64,000 nt of DNA from Tyto alba (taxonomy: Eukaryota > Chordata > Aves > Strigiformes > Tytonidae): positions 3,165,730 to 3,229,729 of the forward strand of contig NW_024881324.1 of assembly GCF_018691265.1 (NCBI RefSeq), written 5' to 3'. The notes below the pieces were generated by a model. That model saw only the letters and a list, made by a program, of their open reading frames with translations. It was not told the origin of the DNA and did no database searches. The position numbers and the translations under genes were made by a program. Of the stretch, positions 1 to 10,567 are shown one piece after another (within the stretch, counting starts at the first letter, position 1; each line of letters starts with the position of its first letter).

Positions 1-3000
1 GAGCATGTGAACAAATACACTGCTCCAGGGAAGGCAGAGTTCCTTATATTCCAAAGACTGGCTGTATGATAAACATTACTTAGTTTGAATCAGAATTAAA
101 AATCCTGTCTTAGTACAAGAATGCTATAAGAAATTCCATAAAAGCATTTCTTTATATACTAGTTTGAAGAATTCATTCTGGTTCTTTTTCTTTGCCCTTA
201 AAAAAAATCACTCTATGGCAGCTCTGAGTAGTTTTAGGTTACAAAAAGATGGGTTATTTTGGTCATTCTGTGTATCCAACTACCCCCAAGGTGTGGAAAC
301 TTAATGAACAAGCTCTAACAGCAAAAATCTTTACAAAGTGTTTCAGAGTTTTCCTCTAATATTTTTTTTCACATGAGGAAAGGATGTACACATACCAGAG
401 TGCTATGGGGCATAACCAACAAATAATTATGGTCTGTGAGTGATTGGAAGGCAGTCAAGGATACCATGCCGAGTCTACATTCCCAGTATTGTCTTGTGCT
501 TCCTACTATAACATTCTTCAGCAGATGGAAGCAATCAGTATTGAGCATCATGTATGTGTAAATTGTGTCATTTACAGTCCACTGTCCACATACTGCCACG
601 TAATTCTTTAAAAATACAGTCAGGCACATTCAGGCTATTGTGAAAAGTAGCTAAGATGGTATTGTTCCTCCTTCGTTTTCAAGACCTCTGGAGGTGCTTG
701 TGGTCGGGACAGGAAACTGATAATTTCTGTGCCAGAGGAGCTGCCTTGTTCCTTTAGTCTTTGCAAATGGAACTGGAGCCTACATAATCCCAATTTTTAT
801 TTGACCACAGAGAATTCACTTGGGAGAGTTCATAGCTGAACGTTGGCTTCCAGAACTGTGCCATCCAGTTTGAATGCAGAGTCAGCAGGCATTACACAAG
901 TGGAAACAGCTTGGCTGACAACAGTTGCAGACATAGTGAAATGACAGGTGAGATGAAGGATCTTCTGACTCAGTAAAACAAGATATTTCACTAATCAGCT
1001 AATGTAACTGTAAGGGCACGGTCTTTTGTCAGCAAAGAAACAACTGAGACAGCTTTGAGGCAAAAGCTGACTCCTGAAAATAATAGATTTGACAGGTACG
1101 AAGACAAGTCACTAACCTGTATCCTCTCAGGAGTAAGGAAAATTCCTGCTTTTTTTTTTTTTTTTATTTTTTTTCACCACTAGAACAAAAGGTTATTTTA
1201 TTTAAAAGAAAAGAATGTTGACATAGTTGGGTAATTCACTTAGTCTGTGAAATCGTAAAGCAGCCAAGGACTTCTGCTTGATCACTAAACTAGTGTTCTT
1301 TTTTAATTTTAAGTCTGACATTCATAATGGTGTAAGACAGATTAGAAGTACATTAATTAGAGTTTAAAGTTTTAGTCTCTCTACTTCTCTATGTGAATGT
1401 TAAATGTAAGATTCTGAGTTTTGTTTAATTATAAGCAAGATCATAATTCCAAAAACTATGCAAGTTTAACAAGACTGAACAAACCTGATCAGGGGGTTTT
1501 TGTTATAACTTTCGAGGTTTTGACCTTTATTTTTCTGTCTTTCAACAAGACGCAAAGCCCTGTGGGCATTTCTCTGCATAAAACGTCTGCTTTTGAATCA
1601 GAACTTCATGATTTGGTGCTGTCTAAGCAGAAGACATCCAGCATCTAAAACACCTCTCCTAGTAGAAACTTGGGATCCCGATGGAAACATTTCACCTACA
1701 ATGGGACTCGGTGAATAAAAGTGCTGGAAATTTGTCAGTCAGCTGCACCTGGAATGCATGAGGTCTAGGGAGGGGGAACTGGTAAGTTTGGTGTAAGCCA
1801 TCTTTGCTAAATAAGGTTCTTCCCCTACTATTCTATCTCCTCACAAAATCATGTATTTTAGAAAGTTCTCATTTCCATATACCAAAAGGCATCCTAAAAT
1901 ATACAAATTAGTTCTATTTTAAGATGTGTGTTTAAATAGCTTAAAAAAGAATGCATTTTAAAACTTTCTCATGAACTATATTTCATCATTGCTAAGCCTA
2001 CACAGACTAGTTTCTGCTGATAAACAATCTATTCTGAGGATTTCAATGCAAACTGTATGAATTGTTACAGGGTGCAGTCTTGAGACTACAGTATCTGTTG
2101 ATTAAAATATTAAAATGGATGTGTTCTTACATTCTAGTATCAGGAATACAATTTTGCTGATATCTAATAAGACAATTGGTAACACATTCAGTAATTCAGA
2201 CAGTAAAACCAAGACTGTCCCTGCTGCAGGGTTGAATACTTACAAAAAGAAAATCCATAAATATCAGTAACAGGAAACTGCTGTTGTGCAAGCACTGTTA
2301 TATCTTCTGCAATAATTAAGAGGTAATAAATACTTACAATGATACGCACATGTGCACAAACAGACACAGACACATCCTTTTGTATGAGAGTTTAAATGTC
2401 CCTAGAATTCTTGCATTTTTGGCTCAATTTGATTCAGTTACAAGCTTTGAATACCCCACCTAACTTGCGGGAAATCCTTTCTCTGTGTTTACAGACTTTT
2501 TTTTTTTTTTGTGTGTGTTTACTTCATGCAAACCGAGAACAATGGTGGCTTTTTTTTTTTAATGCTTTTTATCTTTTGGAATTGTTAGAGGTCCCACAGC
2601 TCTGCTGTCACTAGGTCACTTAACAGATAGTTTAGCTTTTCCCAGTTGCGTGTCCTGTAACAGACTACCTGCTTTGATACTTAAAGTCAGGATTCAAAGG
2701 CATCTGTTTTTTAATGCTGGCTGAAGTGTTGCATCTTTTTAGAAAAGGTAAAACTGATTTCCTTTTTCAGAGACAGCGTTTCAACTGATATAGTAATGGC
2801 AGAGGGATGTGGTTTCACTCCTTGCATCTGGTCACAGGGTATCCTGTCACATATCCCTGGCGAAGCTCGGTGACAGGGACATGCTTGTGCAGGACCACAG
2901 GCACAGCCCTACCCCAGCCACCCCTCCCTAGGGCCTGTAGCTCCGTGAGCACTGGCTGGGACAGGGACCAGGGCTCCGCAGGTCTCAGCTCAGCTTTTGA

Positions 3001-3231
3001 GGTAGTCAGTGAGCTTAGGCAATCCACTTTATCTCACTGTATTTCGATTTTCAAGTGGTAATGATTAAGACCTCTTTCCACAGCACATTCAAAAATTCCA
3101 TGTCAGATCTAAGTCAGAGTATTGTTCAACTTCTCATTTTGTAAATACCTGGAGTCTAAGTATCCTCATCTGGCAATCACAGACACTCTTTTCCCCAGGT
3201 ACTTTTTAGCTTATGTTAAATAAAATACAGG
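1..3231. other. Intergenic DNA with no recognised gene
   Basis: AT-rich non-coding sequence. The open frames are all short, and none shows a protein family I recognise or a usable exon structure. It holds poly-T runs near 1149-1180, 2499-2510 and 2551-2560. A GC-richer patch at about 2845-2990 lies in AT-rich surroundings and has no recognisable content. Confidence 0.6.
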
Positions 3232-3236
3232 CATAG
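3232..3236. repeat. Target-site duplication (left), CATAG
   Basis: The five bases CATAG directly precede the LTR 5' end (TGTCCTGGGTT) and recur directly after its 3' end at 4310-4314. This marks the integration site. Confidence 0.85.
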
Positions 3237-3731
3237 TGTCCTGGGTTGAGTGAGTGGTGGAGTTTTTTGGTAGCAGGGGAGGGGGCTATCGGGGCAGCCC
3301 CCTGTGAGAAGCTTCTCGAAGCTCCCCCAGCTCCACGTCAGCTCCACTTCTGTTTGGGAAATTGAGCCAATTGGCTGTGCCTCTGCAATAACGTATTTAA
3401 GAAGGGACGTGGTGATGAGCAGTGGGACTGGTGAGGAGGAGTTGCTGCGGCTGCATGAACACCAAGGTCAGTGGAGGAACAGAGGAAGAAAGGAGGGGGG
3501 AGGTGTGCCGGAGCAGAGACCCCCCTGTATCCTGTGGTGAGATGGCAGGGTGGCCCCCCCCTGCCACCCATGGAGATCTACGGTGGAGCAGACATTGATT
3601 TATGGCCTGTTGCTCCTGCTCAGATGATCAAGGTTCTGTGCCCGAAGAAGGCTGGGGTCTCATGGGAAAAGGCAGCCCCGCTGTTGTAGTTGGGTGCTGG
3701 GAGGATTGCAGCATGCGGGGGAGTCCCACGC

Positions 3732-3866
3732 CGGAGCAGCTCGGGAAGGGCTGCAGCCGTGGGAGGGAATCCAGTCGGAGAAAGTTAGTGACCCATGACG
3801 GAGCAGTGTGGGGAACGCTGCGGCCCGTGGGAGGAATTCAAGTTGGAGAAAGTTTGTGGAGGACTG
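3732..3866 (+). repeat. Tandem duplication inside the LTR, about 67-68 bp period
   Basis: CGGAGCAG at 3732 and 3799 and GTxGGAGAAAGTT at 3774 and 3842 are spaced 67-68 bp apart. The intervening sequence (CTGCxGCC, CGTGGGAGG) is also shared, so one unit has been duplicated. A weaker third partial copy begins at about 3891 (TGGAGCAG). Confidence 0.65.
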
Positions 3867-4114
3867 TCTCCTGTGAGAGGGGGACCACGATGGAGCAGGA
3901 GGAACAAGTTCCGGACACTCCCCTCACCGAAGATGGAGAAAGTGGCAGCGCTGACTGCACCCCCCATTCCCTGCCCCTGCGCCCCTGGGGGAGGAGGTAG
4001 AGATATCAGGAGCAGAGCTAAGCCCGGGAAGAAGGGAGGGGTGGGGGGAAGGTGTTCTCAAGATGTGGCAATGCTGCTCACTGTCCTACTCTGTTATGTG
4101 TTGTTAGTGTCTGT

Positions 4115-4120
4115 AATAAA
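4115..4120 (+). promoter_or_regulatory. Polyadenylation signal AATAAA in the LTR
   Basis: A canonical hexamer in the last quarter of the LTR, followed by a T-rich downstream element (4128-4140). This is the arrangement expected at an LTR R/U5 boundary. Confidence 0.6.
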
Positions 4121-4309
4121 TGTATGTTCTTTTTTTCTTCCCCTAACGAGTCTGACTTTTTCTCATGATCATAAAAGGGGGATTTTATCCCCATCCCAGT
4201 CCTATCTTGAACCCCAAGCCTGGCTCTCTGTCCCTTCTCATTGCCGGAGGGGAAGGGAGAGAGAGCTGCTGCATTGTGGTTGGCTGCCAATCAGGCCTAA
4301 ACCACGACA

Positions 4310-4314
4310 CATAG
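4310..4314. repeat. Target-site duplication (right), CATAG
   Basis: Exact copy of 3232-3236, directly after the LTR terminal CA. Confidence 0.85.
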
Positions 4315-5561
4315 GTAGAGATAGAAACCTATCACTCAGACACCTAGATTGTTTATAGATCACTTTACTTGATTTGATTTGGATCTTTAATTGTATAGTA
4401 AATTCCAGTGTATTGTAACATTAATTTGGCTAAAAATTGACAATTTGATGTATACAGATGATGAATGGGGAAATGTTTCTATTCACAAGAGCTTAACATT
4501 GCCAAAAGAATGTTTAAAAGTCATGATATACATAGTCTTGCAAGAAAGAATTTGTTCAATTTTTTAAAGGTTACTTATTACAAGTTGTCATATGTATAGT
4601 GCTAGAACCTAGCTCATGAAACAGAACTTTAAATTCTTTTTCATTCAGAAGTTGATGAGTAGTATTATGCAATTTGTCTAGTAAAATTAAAGGTGATCTT
4701 AAAGACTTTGTAAAGCATTAATTCTTCGTAAGAAGGTAATTCATGTACTTTCTAGCAAAATCCAAAGAAATAGCTGGACAGCTAATTTGTAAGGGTGACC
4801 CATGTCTTTTGTTTGTAGTTGAGTTTAATTATGAGAGAAAAACATACAAGAGACATGTTATTTAGAAGATAATACAATATAATGAACTTACTATATGTTA
4901 TTTTTACTGCGTAAAGAAATAATTTAGTAAATGCTGCTAGTAGGTTTCTTAAATCTCAGGTGCTATCTACTTGAGTTTTGTCTTTGCTTGTGTGGTAGTG
5001 GCTGGGGAACTTTTTTCCTTTGTTGATGCTTTTCACTTTAGACATAATATTATGGGGGTTTAAGTATGTCTTAACTGATTTTGAATCTGGTCTGTTACTT
5101 CTTCCAGGTTATTTTTCCTTGTTTGTAGCATTTCATAAGTGTAATCAGTAGACCAAAATCTAGGTCTTGTGTGGCTTTGCACATATGTATTTCTGTTGCC
5201 TGTTCAGTTCCTCATTACCAAGTCTGCAGCAATGCCAAACAACAGTGAAGAGATGTAATCCTGTATCAACCCAGTGGTTCCACATGGAAATAGTCTGTTA
5301 ATCTGGTGGTTAAAACCCTACAGATCATGCATCTGAAACATGATGATATCGATGGCCAAACTGGAATTCCATAGAGCTGAAAATCCACACTAGGTCTTTG
5401 CAGGATAATGCCTTCTGAAAAGAAACAAAATAGCTGTTGGGGTTAGCTGACTGTTCTGTGCATACACCTTTGAATCTTGTTACTGTGAGTACCTGCTAAT
5501 GTACAGTATGTTTAATATACAGTAAAAAGAATAACAGTAGCTCTGTTTTCAACTTTTTGTG

Positions 5562-5609
5562 AGCTTTGCATGCTGCACATGATGCTTTTGCATCATGCAG
5601 CAGAAAGCT
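5562..5609. repeat. Imperfect inverted repeat (hairpin) with TTTT loop
   Basis: The left arm AGCTTT-GCA-TGCTGCA-CA-TGATGC pairs with the right arm GCATCA-TGCAGCA-G-AAAGCT around a TTTT loop (5586-5589). This gives about 19 base pairs interrupted by a 2-nt bulge and a small internal loop. Function is unknown. Confidence 0.7.
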
Positions 5610-7561
5610 TTTTATGCAACAAGGATTATCAAGATTTCTCTCCAGTCACACTCAGTGAAATATCCCTTGCTAGATATTCCATCAAAAGTTCCAAGTTTCT
5701 TCCAGTGAGCAGTGGGCCCCTATTTCAGATTTAACTCAACAGTTCTGTCAATTTTAGTGGTAGGGAGGCTGCTTTAAAATCACTGTTCTGACTTGAGTTT
5801 CTCCTTTTGCTTCTCTGTTTATCAGTTTCTTGATTATATTCTGTATTTCTCGTATTCCCATTGGACTGATGGTTCATGTATTTCACCAAAATCAAGTGAT
5901 GTGCTGAGTTAGTGGACTGTGAGAATTTCTTTGAAATCCTGTGCCATTCTGCTTATCTGCTTTATCTCAATTATGAGTAAGTTGATGCTGACTGAATAAT
6001 GGGATGTTCCTAACACATGCATGCAACCTGACCTGTCATGTCTAATGAGTCCTTGACTCCTTCAAGACTATTTTAAGTGTTTGGATCATACTGCTTAGAA
6101 CAGCAAACAGAGATGAACTTGCAACATGATGCTTTCCATTGCACACTTAATAAATGGCTCATTACTTCAGATGGACTCCCCCCGATAATGGTGCAATACG
6201 GTGGAATCTTACTTTCACTATAAAGCATATCCTTCTGTCCAAAGCCTGAAACCTTGGGTGTGTCTCCATCGCAGAGTGCAGCTTTACGTAGCAAAGCTGG
6301 AGCTAGTTCTGATTAAGCTGGTATGTCTACAGAGGGCATCTGAGTGCCATACAGAGATACTAGCCTTGATTCCCAAAGCAATATAATTACATCAGCCCAG
6401 ACTGCACTCTCAATAAGATATCATGCTTCCCGGTAAGAATAATTACACAGCAACAGACCTCTACACTGAAGTGACCACAGTGCTGACCCCTTAGCTAGGT
6501 AGTTTCAAATCATCGTAACTATCTTGATAAGCCTGTGCCTTGTGCTGCAGGGAGGTATTCTATACGGCAATGCTGAGATATTGTATCATCTTGTATTGTT
6601 GAACAGGGGGTTATGGGTTAAAAAGGTAAAACTTTCCTAACTAATCCAACTCTGCTTGCAATTTCAGACTTGCATTCAACTGTTTCCTGTAATGCATCTG
6701 AAAATAAACATGCTGCTTCATTTCATTTCTGATAAATCAGTAATTATTCTTTTTCCCCAGAAACAACATTCAGTCAGCTATCAAAACCCTGGGAAGGGCA
6801 GAGCTCACCTCAATTTTATTAAGGGTGCAACGTGCTGTCTCCTCAGTGTTCAGCACAGATCTGTTCTCTGCTCTTTGCCCTGAAAACAATATAGTAGTTG
6901 TGTTATACTCAGACTATATATAGCACTTAAGAGATATCAAGGGTTGACCTTGACCTCAAGCCCTCCCAGATACTTAAGCTTTAAGGAGTCACCTGATGGA
7001 AGGTAACAGAGGTGTTTTAGCCCATTTGCTTCTTTCTGAAAATTTTATTATCAATGCTTGAGGAAACACACTGACTGAATATCTTTCTCAGTGTCATATT
7101 TTATGTGCATTTATTTAAAAAGCCAACGGAGACAATGGGTGCATTGATGGTTATGTTTAACTGTGTTTCTCTATACTGCATATTTATTTTGATGGTGATC
7201 CTCCATTAACAATGAAACCTCTTTCCCTCTCAGTTTCCCCACCTAAGCTCTTTATAATGAGCATAAAAAATAGCAAGGTTTTTTTCCCATTTCTTAGGAA
7301 AAAATTATCAGTACAGTCCTGAATTACCTGAAGTATATTACAAAATAAACTGCCAAGGATTGACTTGCATGCTATGGCCATTTGTTGTAAAAGAAAACTA
7401 AGCAAAGTTTATACTATTCCAAGTCTACACAAGATTTTTTTAATGCAAAAACTATGTAGCCATAATGTGTGATATTAAAATCAATAACAACACAGTGCCT
7501 TACCCCAGTACTAAGCTTTTCCTACAATAATAAGTTTAGTAATAATAAGCTTTCATGAGTA

Positions 7562-7579
7562 GTGTGTGTGTGTGTGTGT
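7562..7579. repeat. (GT)9 microsatellite
   Basis: Nine uninterrupted GT units. Confidence 0.95.
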
Positions 7580-8733
7580 AAATTGGTGTTGTCTCCCTGC
7601 TCTCAGCTGTGTAGTTCCCCCTCCCCAGCTTTTGCCAATACTCATTGGATCACATGGTAAGTTGACTCAATTCACTAACCAAACAAAAAAAAATTGCATG
7701 TTTATCTTTAATTAGCTCACAGTGCAAGTAGACAAGTGCTAAAGTTAACAGGAAGTGAAAAGTTTGGTTAGGAAAGGAAGATGGAGGACAGAGGAAGTGG
7801 GATTTCTCCTTTGAGTTATGAAAAATTATTAATTTCACCTACTGTAATAGAAAACCACATTTAACTATACAAATAGACTGCAAGTACGGTGGCTGTTCTG
7901 CAGAGACAAGGATTATATCAGTAAAGAACATGTTCTAATGCACATTTCTCATTTCTTTAACTTGTGTGCTTGAGAATTTATAAAATACAGTCATTTGCAG
8001 AATGGTTTACAGTCATTAATAAGAACAGGCACAGTGTGAATGTAACTCATCTTCTGGAGGAAAGCTACACATAACTGTTGAAGTATTTTTGATAAAATCC
8101 TCTATTATCATCTACATCTAATATATACAGCAATGTGTTACATTCACCAACATTAATTGCTAATAAAAAAGGTATTAATTAAATGACTCATTAGGTTACA
8201 TATTGCTAAAATCTGTTTTTAAAGAAACCTGAAATAAGTGTCAAAGCTGTTAGACAAATTTAAGATTACAGATTCTTTGCTCTTAAACAATTTCAGTTCA
8301 AAATTCAGTCAAGCTAGTACAGAATATGCTTGAATATGCTAAAGAGTAAACATAGTTTATCAGAGAAGAGGAAGAATATCTCCTGATGTTACATTTCTAA
8401 ACATGATCTTCAGAAATTGTTTGGTTTTTTTTTTTAATTTTGTTGTTCATAAATCATTTGCAGGTCTGAAGTAGAGAAGCATCTAGACCCTTCTTTGAGT
8501 AGCCCTACCATTGCCAGCAGAATAATGATCTGAAAATTCTGTCCAAACTTCCAAGCTGAAAAGTATAGATACATCAGCTTACCCTAGAAGTTTTTGAGGT
8601 GGATCCATCAGGAGCTGGAGTCTTGAGGCTTTTGTGCTTCCCAGTGGGATACAAGGGATGCCCACACCATGACAGAGGAGAAAGGATGAGCACTCTTACC
8701 ATCAGCTGGGTAACTGTTTTGTTCATAGGTACA

Positions 8734-8820
8734 CAAGTTATAAATTATGAGCTGCAAGTTATGAGTTAGAGAACTTGTAAGTTAGAGACCTCATGAATTA
8801 AGTGATGAATTAGTGAATTC
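8734..8820. repeat. Degenerate short tandem repeats
   Basis: Variants of AAGTTATGAGTTAGAGA and AGTGATGAATTAGTGAATT recur at short, irregular spacing. This looks like decayed satellite-like or slippage-derived sequence. Confidence 0.45.
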
Positions 8821-10138
8821 ACTTGTTAGACTAGTCTGTACAAAGGGATCTGAGCCCTTGTTTGTCATATTTGTTAGTTTTCTTTCCTAATGAGCTCACA
8901 AAATAAAAGTTTAATTTACAAAATACATTGTCCTGTACGTTTGAGAGACCCAAACAGACAGTGACAGATGAGACAAGAAGAACACTGAGACATTCGGCCC
9001 CACTTTAGAAAAATCACTAACAAATGGGGAAGAGACAAATGCTACAGAGGGATGTAAATTTACTTTGAAATATGCTGGACGGATCTGACCCAGTCCCACC
9101 ACGTACTGGTGTGGTACTTGTGTCCTGATAGGACAGATAGCCACTGCTGTTTCCATCAGTGGAATCACAGGTCAAATTCCCAGCCTTCCAGGTTAATCAC
9201 TTTAGGGACAACATGGCTGGAAAGTCAGAAATAGAAATTTAGCAAATAATTTTAAAAAGTCATCTTGCCTTCAGAACACTTAGATGTTGGAGATGCACCT
9301 TATTCAAGTCTGATTTAACTTTCTGTGTGAGCCCAGATTCTCAATATCTTAGGTTAGGCAAAGCTCTCTTGCCTGCAGGACATTGCTTTCTTTATTACCG
9401 TTTAATTTCCCATCCCACTGCTTCTCAAGCATAGTCCTTCGTGGAAGCATCAAGCTTCCATGCAGTGTGACAAGTGTCAATAATACAGCATGCTAATTGT
9501 TGCAGAAAACCTAATACATATACTCAGCATAAAATGCAAACTGGTATTTGTAATTTTACTCAGTTTTGCTCTCCCTCTGTCCTATCCCCTTCTAGTCAAA
9601 ACCATTTTTTATAGTACATCTATATGTACTTTCCCAAAACACTAAATTTTGTCCACTCAGAATACTTAAAGTTGAATTTTATTTATTATTCAAAAATATA
9701 TACTCCAGGCATATAAACTTAAAAAAATCCACAAGCGTAATGATTATTACCCAACAATATATTTTTCCTTGTACACCTCAACAAGAGAAGCATTAAGGGA
9801 GTACAATAATAGGTTGGATTTTGATGTCTGCTCATCTCAAGATGGCCAATCAATAAAGGAAATGCTGGGTTTTTTGAGTTTGAGCAGTGATCTGATTATT
9901 TACCTAATGGAAGAATCTTATTTTTAAGGTTACCAGTCCATTGTGTGCTATCAGATCAGGTAAAGTTTAATATATTACTTCCTGTCGCACACCTGGTCTA
10001 GTATTGGGAAAGGATTTAGGTGCTTATAGGAAGAGAATTAAATGGAAGAACATCACACTCATTCAACTGCAAAGTGCAGATTATTTTGCACTTTTTCTCA
10101 TCACTTGATATGAGCATAATCAAGATATTATGGGCAAG

Positions 10139-10567
10139 TCCAGAGGAGGCCACGAAGATGCTGGGGGGGCTGGAGCAGCTCCCCTGGGAGGCCGGGCTGA
10201 GAGAGTTGGGGGGGTTCAGCCTGGAGAAGAGAAGGCTCCGGGGAGACCTTCGAGCGGCCTCCCAGGGCTTAAAGGGGGGACAGGAGAGGTGGGGAGGGAC
10301 TCTGGATCAGGGGATGTAGGGATGGGATGAGGGGGAACAGTTTTAAGCTGAGAGAGGGCAGATTTAGATGAGATCTAAGGCAGAAATTCTTCCCTGTGCG
10401 GGGGGCGAGGCGCTGGCCCAGGGTGCCCAGAGCAGCTGTGGCTGCCCCCTCCCTGGAAGGGTTCAAGGCCAGGTTGGATGGGGCTGGGAGCCCCCTGGGC
10501 TGGGGGAAGGTGTGTTGGAACTAGATGATCTTTAAGGTCTCTTCCAGCCCAAACTGTTCTATGTTTC
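10139..10567 (+). mobile_element. CR1 LINE fragment, 5'-truncated, plus strand
   Basis: The sequence matches the 3' end of chicken-repeat-1 LINEs: CCAGAGGAGGCCACGAAGAT, then CTGAGAGAGTTGGGG, TTCAGCCTGGAGAAGAGAAG and CTAGATGATCTTTAAGGTC, ending near TTCTATG. It corresponds to the last part of ORF2 plus the short 3' UTR. CR1 copies are usually 5'-truncated, lack poly-A and end in short ATTCTATG-type repeats, as here. The reading frame is broken by indels, so it is dead. It closely resembles the copy at 50239-50691, suggesting the same subfamily, but lacks a palindromic CCCTGCCCGGGGCAGG stretch present there. Confidence 0.93.

Larger units (their letters stand above)
3237..4309 (+). mobile_element. 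Solo LTR of an endogenous retrovirus (ERVL-like)
   Basis: A 1073-bp element begins TGTCCTGGGTT and ends AAACCACGACA. The two ends are imperfect inverted repeats of the TG...CA type and are flanked by an exact 5-bp duplication (CATAG). Plus orientation is shown by a CCAAT box (3367-3371), a TATA-like TATTTAA (3394-3400) and a polyadenylation signal AATAAA (4115-4120), the usual U3-R-U5 order. No gag, pol or env sequence and no second LTR adjoin it, so it is a solo LTR left by LTR-LTR recombination. Five-bp duplications are typical of ERVL-type (class III) elements, against six for ERVK and four for many ERV1, so ERVL-like is an inference. The TGTCxTGGxTT end resembles LTRs common in passerine and other neoavian genomes. 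The open frames inside it look like compositional accidents. Confidence 0.85.
4315..10138. other. Intergenic DNA with no recognised gene
   Basis: AT-rich sequence without coding signal. Contents seen: an imperfect hairpin at 5562-5609, a (GT)n microsatellite at 7562-7579 and a run of short degenerate repeats at about 8734-8820. No mobile element was recognised. Confidence 0.6.

Noticed and set aside
3795..4358. 187-codon plus-strand frame through the LTR
   Set aside because: It crosses the LTR 3' boundary and the target duplication, has no family motif, and LTRs of this type do not normally encode protein.
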